From Saprospiraceae bacterium (GTDB lineage: Bacteria; Bacteroidota; Bacteroidia; Chitinophagales; Saprospiraceae): 64,000 bases of DNA. How positions within the stretch are numbered: the first letter of the stretch is position 1; every line of letters begins with the position of its first letter. The stretch covers positions 1-64,000 of the forward strand of contig JADJTQ010000010.1 in the NCBI GenBank assembly GCA_016711125.1. Reading direction: 5' to 3'. Below, in pieces: positions 52,450-63,719 of the stretch. The position numbers and the translations under genes were made by a program. The notes under the pieces are model-generated. The model saw only the letters and a list, made by a program, of their open reading frames with translations. It was not told the DNA's origin and searched no databases.

Positions 52450-53031
52450 TCTTAATTATTTTTAATATTTTAATAAATGGTGATCAATGAATTATTATTC
52501 TGATTTTGGACTTAAGTAGATCGTCAATCTGAACATTGATTATTTCTCTGTCAAAATTATGAGTCATAATCCATCTCCACAATCACATGTAAGGGTGATT
52601 TTTCATGCAGGATTGAGATAGGTATCTTACTGTCACGGAGTCGCTGCAAGCCATTTTAAATTTTCTTCAGTTGATGAATCACCCACCGAAGCCAAAAGAA
52701 CCCAACCATTAAGAACTGAGATCTTCAAAAAACAGTACTTTACTGACTGTAATTTTGCTACCGGACAGCTATGGCTCTGGAAATAGGAAAATCGGTTTCT
52801 TCTGCTTGACGTTTTGTTTGTCAATTTTCGCACGTTAATGAACGCACTTTGATCGTCTGTGCAATTGTGCTTGTCGATGGAATGGAGCAAGTGCCGCAGC
52901 TACAGCACAGGATTGGACGGGAGTACGTATATTCCCACACCGCGAATCAGTTAATATGAAAAACTAAGATTTCCCTGCGATACAAATCGAATAACGACAC
53001 AAAACCTTTTATCTGAGAAAAATCAATTAAA
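52450..53031 (+). other. Divergent intergenic region, no gene seen
   Basis: 580 bp, AT-rich near the lipoprotein start. An 85-codon minus-strand frame (52633-52890) has no recognisable feature and is not taken as a gene. Probably holds two divergent promoters. Confidence 0.5.
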
Positions 53032-54467
53032 ATGAACCTTAAAAAAAACATCATCCCTATTATCATCATCATGTGGCTTATACCTTACTTATCACAAGCA
53101 AACGATGATTTCTTTATAGAGGGGTACCCAGATAAACTTAGCTACCTGTCAGGGCAGATGGTCAATTTTCACATCTCCACTTCTGAAGAGCGATGCAGCA
53201 TTCAGATCTATCGTCTTGGGCAGGAAGAAAAAATGGTGTGGTCTTCTGACAGCATCGTAGCTGGTCTTTATCCGGTGCCGGAAAATGCCTCTTCACACGG
53301 GTGCAACTGGCCGGTCGCCATGAATATCCAGATTCCTCATGACTGGGAAACAGGCTATTACGAGGTCCGAATGAAAGTTACCGATAGAGGTGGGAAGTTC
53401 GTGCAACGCAATAAACGCACAGCTGAAAGTACTATGTTTTTTGTGGTTCGTAATGACTCACCAGGTGAGCAAACCAAAATCCTGTTGCAATTGGCTACCA
53501 ATACATACAATGCCTATAATAATTGGGGTGGCTCCAGCCTGTATGGCTTCCATGGCCGAGCCAGTCTGCAAGGTCATCGGGTCTCTTTTGAAAGACCTGG
53601 CAATACCCTTTTTTTCACCGCTGGGAGTATGATTTTGTAAAATGGGCAGAATCTCAAAATATTGAGATCGACTATGCAGTCAATTCCGATCTGGAATTTC
53701 ATCCGGAGATTCTCCAGCATTACAATCTGGTTTTAAGCGTTGGTCACGATGAATATTGGTCAGCACCGATGCGTGATCATCTGGAAGCATTTATCGGCAA
53801 AGGTGGCAATGTTGCTTTTTTTAGTGGCAATAGCGTCTGCTGGCAAGTGCGCTCAGAAGATGGTGGTCGTGCTTTGACTTCCTGGAAACAATGGTACAAT
53901 ATGGACCCAGTTTTTAAAACAGGTGGGTATGATACCTTATCAACCTTGTGGAGTCATCATCTGGTAAATCGCCCGGAAAACCAACTCACCGGTGTCGGTT
54001 TCTTATTTGGCGGATACCATAAAAGTCATGGTCAGTTTATGGATGGATCCGGTGCCTATACCGTGCATCGACCAGACCATTGGATCTTCAAGGACACTGA
54101 ACTTTTAAGAGATCAGGAGTTCGGTGGCAAAAATACGATCGTAGGTTATGAGTGTGACGGTTGCGAGATGACGATGGTTAATGGCCTACCCGAGCCTACT
54201 CATCGTGATGGCACTCCAGAGAATTTCATCATTCTGGCCACGGCTCCGGCGCGATGGCATCCGGACGACTCAGAATGGTACGATGAATGGGAAAAGGATC
54301 GCATTGGTGCCGCAGTGATAGGCGTGTATACCAGGGGCGGGACTGTTGTGACCGTAGGCAGCACCGATTGGGCGCATGGATTGCGGGGCGATGATCCGGT
54401 TGTGGAAAAGATTACCCGCAATGTGATTGATAAATTATCCAGGGGTCGCGACCCTTGCAATAAGTAG
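53032..54467 (+). CDS. Secreted N,N-dimethylformamidase-like protein (one frameshift)
   Basis: About 478 residues, signal peptide NIIPIIIIMWLIPYLSQA. It resembles the large-subunit C-terminal domain of N,N-dimethylformamidase (DMFA2_C): FIEGYPDKLSYLSGQMVNFHIST at the start, then NTYNAYNNWGGSSLYGFHGR, LVLSVGHDEYWSAPMRDHLEAFI, VAFFSGNSVCWQVR, ILATAPARWHPDD, and TVVTVGSTDWAHGL. The frame breaks in a T7 run at 53609-53615. One added base restores NTLFFHRWEYDFVKWAESQ. Exported members of this fold are common next to glycan genes and need not act on formamides. Substrate unknown. Confidence 0.85.
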
Positions 54468-54488
54468 GTCATGTTCCCTTGGATCGAA

Positions 54489-55898
54489 TTACATCCCCGC
54501 TTTTCTCAAGCCCTCAGTAGTTACGAAATACTTGGCAAGCATATTAGGCACCTCCCATTCGGGTAAGTTACCACCTGACAAATAGCCTAAATACTTACGA
54601 GTCACCTGGGCAAAGTGTGCTTCGTGTCCATCTTTATATTGATCGGGAATTTGAATAATCCAACCTTTCGAGCTTTCAGTAAAGCTTAGCCCAGAATATT
54701 GCTTATTTAATTCAGCGACGGATTTTTCAAATGCCGGCAATAATGCAGCCTTATCCCCCAGAGGCTCGACATATAAAGTTGGTTTATATTGTTCTTCAGC
54801 TCCTTGCCTGATGATCAAATTGGCCAACGTACCTCTCATAATACTATAATGCGTGTCTCCGGCTCCCGCAGGCGCTTCAAAGTTCCAAATAACCGATACT
54901 TTGGCATAAGTATCCTTTACTTTGAAAATAATTTCTCCATTGGCATAGACCTCCAAAACGCTATCATTTTTGATATATTTTGCAAATAATCCGGATAATT
55001 CGCCATTTGAGTCACTTTTAGAAATTGCGCCGGATTTAATTCCGTAGACCAACGTCTTGCCCTTTCCACCTGAATATCAGTCTTATAATCCAACGTTTGC
55101 TCCGGGTAACATTCCCAAAAAACCAAGTCAACCAGGTGAGTGGTTACGTCTACAATGCCTTCTCCTTGCTGAGTAACATCAAAAAACCAAGCCGGTCTCT
55201 TGATCGGATTGCCTGAAACCAATTTGGAATAATGGTGTACACTCTCTTTGGTAATCGCCGGATCGTCAGCACTGCCTTGCTGTAAACTGCCAAATAAATC
55301 AGGAATCAGCGCAAATGCCTTTTGCAATCCTGAGGTGATCTCAAAACGCTCTGTCATGATGTCGTAGAGCAACACATTATTTCTTTTGGCAACTTCAAAC
55401 GACTCGACCAGAAGTGGAAAGTCTGCAGCTTTAGTCACCATAGGTTTGTCTGCCAATACATTGATCGAAGCCGAAACCGCCCGATGGATATAATCGGTTT
55501 TCTTGGCATTGTTTCCCGAAACTACCATTACATTGCCCGGTTTCTGGGCCAACATTTTTAAAAAAATCCGCCCCTAAATAGACTTCTTCTTTCCACGAAG
55601 TTGGATTTTCACTCCGGCTGTTATGTGCATTGATTGCAGAAAGGTAATTTTCGACCTCCGGTCCCTGGGGAGCAAAAACATATACGGAATCTGACATATC
55701 GTCGTACATATCCTTTTGTACCAGGGCGGCATGAAAATGCCCGGGATCCACATTCATTAGGGTCACTGGCTTCTTTTTCATCATTTCAGGTTTTTCTGCT
55801 TGCTGATTGCCACATGACATGAGAGCAAGCGGTAGAGAGATTACAATAATCTTTCCAATTGATGTGTAGTCTTTAATATTTACAATTATTTCTCTCAT
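54489..55898 (-). CDS. Oxidoreductase lipoprotein, Gfo/Idh/MocA type with its own C-terminal domain (two frameshifts)
   Basis: About 470 residues. Lipoprotein signal KIIVISLPLALMSC. The N-terminal half is a divergent Gfo/Idh/MocA fold (VTLMNVDPGHFHAALV, VMVVSGNNAKKTDYI, VLADKPMVTK). The rest matches the Oxidoreduct_C-type domain (VDVTTHLVDLVFWECYP, YANGEIIFKVKDTYAKVSVIWNFEAP, LYVEPLGDKAALLPAF). Breaks near 55556 (GADFFK joins MLAQKPGNVM) and near 55012 (KVTQ joins NGELSGLFAKYIK). Its ATG overlaps the stop of the upstream DUF5107 gene by 4 bp, so the two are coupled. It probably oxidises a sugar released by the partner. Confidence 0.85.
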
Positions 55899-58800
55899 GG
55901 TAATTCTATTGCTGCCTTAATAATTTCAAAAGTTAAGTTAGAAAATAATTCAGGATTCTGAGTTTCGATGGTGCGCATTTGACCTTGGTCATCATTTTGG
56001 TAGGCCTCCAGGTAATGGGTAATTGTGCTTCTCTGCCCCAATCCATTACTATGAGGGATTGCGATACTACGACCATTAGACTTCTCAAGCTTTATATTAA
56101 TTAAATCGGTCAGATTTCCTCCCAGATCGTTGCTGTTCTCAGAATCGAGCACGGATTGTTGATGACTTTTGACCAAATCCATTTTATGCAATTTTTGATA
56201 AGCGTAAGCCAGGAGGAAGTCTGATATACGGTCATCCGGATCATATGGTTTACCTACTCCCAAATTTTCCGACCATTTCTGTGCATTCATTAGCAGATCT
56301 ATCGACTTTTTATATTCTCCCTTTTTAATAAAATCAATACCAGATGCCAGGTTAGCTTCTTCCCATAATTTTCTACCTAACGAAGCCCCTTCATAAGGTA
56401 AGATATGCATTCCTTCCAAAAGATCGACCGCCGCAAGATATAACCCATTACCGATTAAAGACCGGGCATAATGGACCTCAATGACATAATTACCGGGTAA
56501 ACGCTCGTAGGCCTCTTCTGCTGCAATAGTCAACTTACTCTGCATTTGGTGACGCTCATAGTAATTGAGTAGCTCATCCCAAGCCCTCCAATTATTCTTA
56601 TCGATCAATAAAGCATGTTCCAAATCCGCCAGACCATCCTCCTCCATTTTCTCCTTTAGATCTGCCCGAGCCAAATACAAGGGAGCAAAATGAATTTTCT
56701 CCGCAAACTGGTTAAGGATCTTTAATGCCTCCTTTTGGTGCCCAAGTGCCCAATGATTTAACGCCAGAAAATACCTAAGTTGCCAATTACTATTTTTTTC
56801 GATTGCCCACTCCAGTACCTTTAACGTTTCGGGCCGGTACGGAAAAACCAGGTTGGGTGATAGATCTGCAAGGCGGTCAAGGTATTGAGCAGGTTTTTCC
56901 GGATCTTTTACATACTTCAAATATGACCACCATAAATCAATTAGGAGTGTTGCGGAGCTAGTTCAAGTACGGCAAGAGCATCGTCATTTCTTCCTAAATT
57001 AAAGTATAGTATGGCAAGCTCCAAATAGGTTTGATAGTTAAGTTCACTGCGATGACTATTTAAAACCGCCTGCTTATCACCTTCCAATTTGCTGATCAGA
57101 AACTGTTCCATTTTAGCAAAGTGGTTTAATGGATCCAGTGCCCGAATTGCTCCAATCTGACTAATCGCTGCCACGGTATTACCAGATGCCCGGGCAGCAA
57201 TGGTCAACACAACACGAGCACCCATATGAAATCGATTAAAATCAAGCGAATTACGAGCATAACGCGAGGCATTCTCCCAATCCTGTTTTTGAAGTGAGAT
57301 TTCTGCCATCGCACTGTACGCATCTGCCCGGAATTTAAGTGAACGTGCAGCCCATCCAAATGACTCCAGTGCATCGACCTTCATATTTAAAGCCATGTAA
57401 CAATTGCCGGCAATAAAATTAGCATCAGGACTATAAATGTCAATCTTTAATGATTTTTTCACAGTGCCCAGGGCCTGGTCATATTGAGCACTTCGGATTT
57501 GTAAATCGGCCAGTGCATTAAGAGCAGGAAGGTTGTCCTTGTCTAAATTCAAACATTTATTTAGTAAAGTTTCTGCTTCGGTATAATCCTGAATTCCATC
57601 GCTTCAATGCCCCTCTGGTATAGGGCAAAGACTGATTCCTTATCCGATTCTTCATTCCTTTATTTTCCTGAAAATCGCGATCGAGTTTTAATCGGCTCTC
57701 ATGTGATGAATATTGAAGTTGCATCTCATCGACTGCAATCGTATAACTTCCTGTGGCCGTCTGACCGTAATCATCTTGACATCCATGGGTTGCAGATCTA
57801 ATTCAACATTCAATTGGCCGCCCTCAAAAGTCATCATGAGATTTCCCTGAGATTTTTCCAAAGCATTAATACCAATTTCAAGGCTATCTCCCTTTTCAAA
57901 AACATGTAATATTCCTTTCTTAGACACATCCGAGAGCCCGCCAATCTTTTTCACGGGAAACCATATCTCCCGCCAAAGATCAGACCTTCCGGGTTCAAAA
58001 TCTGCTTGAGTAATCGGCGTATTGACCCGCCCGGGAGAAAATTGATTTAATAACCGGCCTGCTTGAAATTCAATATATTGTCCATCAGTATCCGTCAATA
58101 AATCTTCCCAGATGCCACCGGAGCGTGACAATGCCCACAACCATAATTTTTGCCCCGCATTTCATCATAGGGAGACCAATGACCAAATCCAAAATTCCGG
58201 TTGTGATAATATCCCCCAAAAAAATCATTGTATTCACCAACTACATGATAGGATTTGCTCGGACCGAAATTGTTCTCTTTATATCTATTTAGATTTCGTC
58301 CTGCTTCATCTACTGGCCAACTGTGTGCATCGCCGGGATGCCCTACATAGGTGGTACCCGGGCAGAAAAGCTCCAGATCTTCCGATGCGACTGCCGCACC
58401 CGTCATCCAATTATAGTATGACTGAGTTTGGTGCGTCGGATTGTACCACAAGACTCTTGTTTCAAAATACGCCTTATCCGAAGCAAGATAAATCTCGACC
58501 CGCCATTGAGTATGCGATGGGAGGTCTATAGTACCTACGGTGCAACTTACACTACCATCCTCATTAGTTTGGGTATTATAATCAACCGGGGTCGCTGTTG
58601 ATGGGTGATGGCCGATAATACCGAAATTAAATTCAATACCCCCTGAAGTCCAGGGACCCCTCATTGAAATATTTCTGAACTTCATCACTTCATTTCGATA
58701 AATAAATTCTTCACCGGTCGATTTTTCGATAGCACCCCATACTTTTCCTCCAACTTCCGGAAGTACATATACTTCGATATAATCATTCTCGAGTTTGACT

Positions 58801-59048
58801 ACTTTCCACTCTTTCATCACTGATTCATGTTGATAGCCTTCGTATTTGAAATAGGGATAAATCTTAGGATTTGAAACAAGAATTGGAACGGGATCAGGAT
58901 CATCAAAAGTATATGTTTTAAAGGACTGATTAAACTCGCTGATCGAAGCCTGGCCCTGGCCATAAACTACCATAAGCTGAAATGCCGGCATTTGTGAAAG
59001 CGTAAGCACAAAGGCGATCAAGAGAAAATTTTTATCGAAGAACCTCAT
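55895..59048 (-). CDS. Secreted DUF5107 + TPR protein (multiple frameshifts)
   Basis: About 1050 residues. Signal peptide LLIAFVLTLSQMPAFQLMVVYG. Residues ~30-400 are DUF5107 (YFKYEGYQHESVMKEWKVVKLEND, VYVLPEVGGKVWGAI, RGPWTSGGIEFNFGIIGHHP, YYNWMTGAAVASEDLELFCPG); the fold is like a galactose-mutarotase. The C-terminal ~600 residues are TPR helices (NLDKDNLPALNALADLQIRSAQYDQALG, YFNLGRNDDALAVLELAP). The frame breaks near 58127 (A5 run), 57755, 57650, 57578 and 56942 (a C run). Each is repaired by adding one base. It is coupled to the downstream oxidoreductase. This arrangement suggests binding and modifying of a sugar polymer or oligosaccharide. Confidence 0.85.
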
Positions 59049-59114
59049 AATTTGTCATCCTTTAGTGTGAAGATAACTCAAGATAATGATCTCCTGGCAA
59101 ATAGGAGATGTTCT

Positions 59115-60329
59115 ATGGCAGCAGCAATTTCTGACCATCAGCGTCCAAGCAATAGAATTAATTTAGATTTGCCGCCGAAAATACCGAGAATGAGAGCATC
59201 CAGATGGGCCGTGAACAGTATATTTTTTACCAATGGCGTTCTCTATGCGACGTACGTATCCCGGATTCCGGATATTCAACAACATTTTGATCTTGATTAC
59301 CGTGGAGTAGGTTTTGTACTGCTCACAGGAGCGGTAGGGTCCCTAATAGCAATGCCTTTCACCGGAGGGCTTATTGGGAGGTGGGGCAGCAAATCGGTTA
59401 CCCTCACAGCATCTTTCTCCTTTTGCCTGGCCGTTGCATTATTCATGTTGGCTCCATCTGTTGGCATTTTGGCTTTGATTTTTTTTCTCAAAGGCATCGT
59501 TGCCGGGATTACCGATGTGGCAATGAACGCTCAGGCTGTTTTAGTAGAGCGGACCTACAAAAAACCAATTATGGCTGCTTTTCATGGGGTGTTTAGCCTA
59601 GGTATGTTTGCTGGAGCCGCGGTTGGCACCCTCTTCATTGCTCTAAAAACAGGTATCTTATGGCATATGGTTGTTATGGCCTCGACCGGGTTTTTATTAG
59701 TTATTATTTTATCGCGGCATTTGATCCGGGAAGACCTGGCAATAGCCCTGGAAACGATTAAAAAATCGAAATTCTTTAACATACCAGATGCTACCTTGAT
59801 AGGCATTGGCATTATATCCTTTTGCGGAATGCTGGCTGAAGGAGCTATGGCCGACTGGAGCACTAATTTTATGCGTGAAGTCATGAGTGCCTCACCATCA
59901 CTGGCCCCGGTAGGTCTCACTGCCTTCTCCCTGGCCATGTTGATCGGACGTTTTTTTGGTGACCGGGCGAGAATGTTTTTTGGAGATCAAAAATTAATTA
60001 ATTATTCCAGTCTGTTGGCTATTGCCGGATTAGCTGCAATAATTAGTGGTATCTGGACTGCTCTTACTATTTCCGGTTTCTTTCTTATTGGAATCGGCTT
60101 GTCGGTCATTGTGCCGATTGCATACAGCCAGGCAGGAAACAGTCCTGGCATAGATCCAGGTACTGGCATAAGTATGGTTACCACCATTGGATACTCCGGA
60201 TTTATTGTTGGTCCGCCTGCGATCGGCTATCTCGCTGATTGGAAAGGTCTGCAAATGGCCTATGGATTTGTACTGATTCTGTTGATCATCATGTTTTTCC
60301 TAAACCGGCGAGTACCTACCAAAGTCTGA
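59115..60329 (+). CDS. MFS transporter
   Basis: About 404 residues, 12 predicted TM helices. ATG 59115 (MAAAISDHQ) is preferred to the TTG at 59052. SLIAMPFTGGLIGRWGSKSVTL is the loop 2-3 region with the family GxLxDRxGxR-like motif (here GGLIGRWGSKSV), and DVAMNAQAVLVERTYKKPIMAAFHGVFSLG and GPPAIGYLADWKG mark later segments. Resembles the YbjJ/FucP-like group of small-molecule carriers. It starts divergently from DUF5107, with which it may share regulation, and could import the sugar product. Confidence 0.88.
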   Translation: MAAAISDHQRPSNRINLDLPPKIPRMRASRWAVNSIFFTNGVLYATYVSRIPDIQQHFDLDYRGVGFVLLTGAVGSLIAMPFTGGLIGRWGSKSVTLTASFSFCLAVALFMLAPSVGILALIFFLKGIVAGITDVAMNAQAVLVERTYKKPIMAAFHGVFSLGMFAGAAVGTLFIALKTGILWHMVVMASTGFLLVIILSRHLIREDLAIALETIKKSKFFNIPDATLIGIGIISFCGMLAEGAMADWSTNFMREVMSASPSLAPVGLTAFSLAMLIGRFFGDRARMFFGDQKLINYSSLLAIAGLAAIISGIWTALTISGFFLIGIGLSVIVPIAYSQAGNSPGIDPGTGISMVTTIGYSGFIVGPPAIGYLADWKGLQMAYGFVLILLIIMFFLNRRVPTKV

Positions 60330-60339
60330 TTTTTATGAA

Positions 60340-60450
60340 TAAAAGCACCAAAACCGTGACCAAGCAACGTCGGAATTTGGAATTTGAAATTCCCCTAAAA
60401 GCACCAAGTACCAAATTACAAGCACCAAAGCCGAGACCAAAGAGTTTTGG
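60340..60450 (+). repeat. Short-word repeat island, AAGCACCAAGTACCAAATT type
   Basis: Words CACCAAAACC, GTGACCAAGC, GGAATTTGGAATTTG and AAGCACCAAGTACC in degenerate direct repetition. It lies between the convergent MFS and ATP-grasp genes. Confidence 0.75.
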
Positions 60451-60457
60451 AATTATA

Positions 60458-61471
60458 TCAGACCGTGATACTTTCCCGAATAAAAGTACCCCAGGTTAAA
60501 TTCATTTTTCCAGCCTGGTGCGCATCAGCACGCTCAATGGCGGTCTGGGCGGCATGTTCAACTACCCATTCAAAATTGTCATCGCCAACAGAAGTTGCTT
60601 CTGCATCAGGTGCAGGATTACAAAAATCGATGGCATAGGGAATTCCGTTTTTTACCGCAAATTCAGCGGTATTAAAATCATAACCAAGAGCTTCATTGAT
60701 TTTAAAAACAAATCCCTCCACCTTTTTTAATAAACCTTTGGGATATTCAGGGGTCTCTCTCAGGTACCTTAAGTGATGAGGGTTTCTTGGTTCATAGGGC
60801 ATGATGTGCACATATTTTCTGCCAATACAATAGCAACGAAAATAAAAATCAAAATCGATGTTCTCCTGGAGCATCATCACCAGTCGGTCGGTCTCGTTGT
60901 ACGCTTTAAATAATTCATCAAAATCATGCACTTTATAGACACTTTTCCATCCGCCACCAGAATGAGGTTTCATGTATAATGGAAAACCACCAAGATATTC
61001 AACCATTTTTTCCCACTCAAGTGGAAATTTCAAATTGCGAAAAGAATTGCCACTGGTATCATGCGGCATTTCTTTGGAGGGTAATAAGACGGTCTTTGGG
61101 ACCGGAACCCTGATTTTTTCAGCAAGGACGTTATTAAAGAACTTTTCGTCGGCACTCCACCAGAAAGGATTATTAATAACAGCAGTATCACACGCAGCGG
61201 CATTTTTCAAATAGGCTCTGTAAAACGGCACGTCTTGGGAGATACGATCTATAAGTACCGCATAGCCACTGCTTTGCGCTTGCATTACTTCTTCTACATG
61301 GGCAAGTTCTGCATGGATTCCTTTTATCTTTTTGGAGTTGATCCGGTCAACAAAAGCCTGAGGAAAGGTTTGCTCCTGTCCAAAGAGAATTCCAATTTTT
61401 TCATAATTTTTCCGATTTGGCACTGCAAAAGTAAGCTTTTTCGACGCAATGCTCGTATACCAAAAAAGCAT
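60458..61471 (-). CDS. ATP-grasp family protein
   Basis: 337 residues. ATP-grasp landmarks: FPLYMKPHSGGGWKSVYKV (the Lys and Gly-rich ATP loop), MLQENIDFDFYFRCYCIG (substrate and metal side), and AIDFCNPAPDAE with metal-binding Asp/Asn/Glu at the C-terminus. Such enzymes ligate a carboxylate to an amine or thiol (RimK/glutathione-synthase-like). In Bacteroidota, similar genes sit next to glgB and other glycogen genes, but the reaction is not known. Possible start alternatives exist within the first 30 residues. Divergent from glgB. Confidence 0.8.
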   Translation of the reverse strand: MLFWYTSIASKKLTFAVPNRKNYEKIGILFGQEQTFPQAFVDRINSKKIKGIHAELAHVEEVMQAQSSGYAVLIDRISQDVPFYRAYLKNAAACDTAVINNPFWWSADEKFFNNVLAEKIRVPVPKTVLLPSKEMPHDTSGNSFRNLKFPLEWEKMVEYLGGFPLYMKPHSGGGWKSVYKVHDFDELFKAYNETDRLVMMLQENIDFDFYFRCYCIGRKYVHIMPYEPRNPHHLRYLRETPEYPKGLLKKVEGFVFKINEALGYDFNTAEFAVKNGIPYAIDFCNPAPDAEATSVGDDNFEWVVEHAAQTAIERADAHQAGKMNLTWGTFIRESITV

Positions 61472-61568
61472 AGCTCAGCAATCGATTGTTCGGAATTGAA
61501 TACCCCCTATTTCATCAAGTTTGATCACATTGCTTCACCAAACAAGAACTTTTTTATACCTTCCATAG

Positions 61569-63478
61569 ATGACTAGTAAAGTAAATCCTCATTCGTTATT
61601 TACCGAATTCGACATCTCCCTGTTTCAGGGAGGAAAACACTTTCGTCTCTATGAGAAATTTGGTGCCCACATGATGACACATAATGGTGAAGAAGGTGTT
61701 TACTTCGCCGTATTTGCACCTAACGCCGACCGGGTCGAGGTTGTCGGTAGTTTTAATGATTGGAAGGGACAAGGATATAGTCTTTTTGTTCGATGGGATA
61801 CATCTGGAATTTGGGAAGGTTTCATCCCCGGGGTCAAAATGGGCGACCTTTATAAGTATCAAATACACCCTAAGGTAGGCCATCAAATACTCACGAAGAC
61901 CGATCCATACGGGTTTTATCAGGAGGAAGCTCCCAAGACGGCCAGCATTGTGTGGTCCCTGGAACACAAATGGAAAGATAAGCAATGGCTAAAAATCAGG
62001 CATCAACACACCAGTCTGGAAGCCCCATACAGCATATATGAAGTGCATAGTACATCATGGAAAATGCATCCTAATGGTGATCTGTATTCGTACGACGAAC
62101 TCATCGAACACCTGGTACCCTATGTCAAAGACATGGGTTTTACTCATGTGGAATTTTTACCGATCATGGAGCATCCTTTTGGAGGCTCTTGGGGTTATCA
62201 GGTCAACGGTTTTTTTGCTCCAACCAGTAGACAAGGTGAGCCGCAAGGATTTATGCGTCTGGTAGATGCGTTTCATGCCGAAGGTATCAGTGTTATCCTC
62301 GATTGGGTGCCCTCACACTTCCCTTCTGATGGTCACGGCCTGGCAACCTTCGATGGTACGTGCGTTTATGAACATCCCGACCCACAAAAAGGATATCATC
62401 CAGATTGGAAAAGTCACATCTTTAACTATACGAGGGGTGAGGTACGCTCTTTTTTAATATCCAGTGCACTTTTTTGGCTTGAGCAGTTTCATATCGACGG
62501 GCTGAGGGTAGATGCCGTGGCATCTGTCTTGTATCTGGACTATTCACGAAAAGAAGGTGAATGGAGCCCCAACCAATATGGAGGTAATTATTATCTAGAG
62601 GCCATAGACTTTATCAAGGATTTTAATATGGCTGTATATCAGAATTATCCCGACGTACAAACGATTGCTGAAGAATCGACCGCTTTTCCGATGGTCACCC
62701 ATCCAATTCACTTAGGTGGCTTGGGTTTTGGTATGAAATGGATGATGGGTTGGATGAATGATACACTTGAATATTTCAAGACCGATCCCTTCTTTCGCCG
62801 GTATGAGCAGGGTAAACTGACCTTCAATATGTTTTTTATGCTTATTCAGAGAATTATGTATTGCCACTTTCCCATGATGAGGTAGTACATGGTAAAGCAC
62901 CTTTGATTTATAAAATGCCCGGTGACGAATGGCAGAAATTTGCTAATCTTCGGCTATTGTTCGGCTATATGTTTATGCATCCTGGAAATAAATTATTGTT
63001 TATGGGGGATGAATTTGGACAGACGAAAGAATGGAATTATCAGGAAGAACTGCAATGGCATCTTTTACAATATCCATTGCACCAATCTGTGCAAAATTTA
63101 GTGCGGGATTTAAACCGGCTTTTTACGGGTGAAAAAGCCATCTATGAACAGCAATATCGTCCGCAGGGATTTGAATGGATTGACTTCTCAGATGTGGTAC
63201 AATCGGTCATCGTGTTTTTAAGAAAGGGTAAAAAGGAAGAAGACCAAATCTTAGTGATCTGCAATTTCACTCCGGAGACCCGGGAAAAATACGAAATCGG
63301 AGTTTCGCACAAAGGAGATTGGAAGGTGGTTTTAAACACGGATGATAAAAAATATGGAGGTAGCGGTTTTAACGATGTAAAATCCTGCAAGTCTGCTAAA
63401 AATCCAAGCCATGGAAAAGAACGGTCCATCGTAATTGACCTGCCTCCTCTAGCGATCATTGCTTTGAAGATTGACTAG
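61569..63478 (+). CDS. glgB: 1,4-alpha-glucan branching enzyme (one frameshift)
   Basis: About 635 residues. CBM48 first (VYFAVFAPNADRVEVVGSFNDW, ~40-120), then a GH13 barrel: YSIYEVHSTSWKMH, the nucleophile Asp in GLRVDAVASVLYLDY, the acid/base Glu in TIAEESTAFPMV, and the LSHDEVVHGK motif after. C-terminal beta domain ends PLAIIALKID. The frame breaks in a T6 run at 62832-62837. One more T restores NMFFYAYSENYVLPLSHDE. It adds alpha-1,6 branches to glycogen. ATP-grasp gene is divergent, AMPK/CBM48-domain gene lies downstream on the other strand. Confidence 0.95.
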
Positions 63479-63520
63479 TTTTTCAGTTTTCAGTCTTTCA
63501 GTTCTCAGTCTTTCAGTCGG
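63478..63520 (+). repeat. Short-word repeat island, TTCAGTCTTTCAG type
   Basis: Four to five degenerate copies of TCAGT(T/C)(T/C)T(T/C)CAG at the end of glgB, of the same word family as 23059-23165. Confidence 0.7.
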
Positions 63521-63639
63521 CGGTGAGCAGGCTAGAAATTATAGATTTAAATTTCTGAATGATTTCAACGAAAAGAAAATTACACATACTTTGCACCTTA
63601 GTGACCTACCTGCAGCAAAACATCTTTCGCCAATGTGGG

Positions 63640-63668
63640 ACAAAAAAAAGCCGGAAGATTCCCCGGCC
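63640..63668 (-). terminator. Intrinsic terminator of the CBM48-domain gene (minus strand)
   Basis: Read on the minus strand: a GCCGG (63667-63663), 8-nt loop, CCGGC (63654-63650) stem, then eight T residues (63649-63642). It lies 50 bp downstream of the stop of the minus-strand gene at 63720. Confidence 0.8.
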
Positions 63669-63719
63669 TGATTTTCTTTTAGAACATTAAAACTATTGAT
63701 TACGAAAACCAATAATTTC

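Noticed and set aside
52633..52890. An 85-codon minus-strand frame
   Set aside because: No signal, domain or context; composition looks non-coding.
4445..63478. Programmed ribosomal frameshifting
   Set aside because: The slips occur in many unrelated genes and runs of different bases, without a common slippery site or downstream structure; sequence error is simpler.
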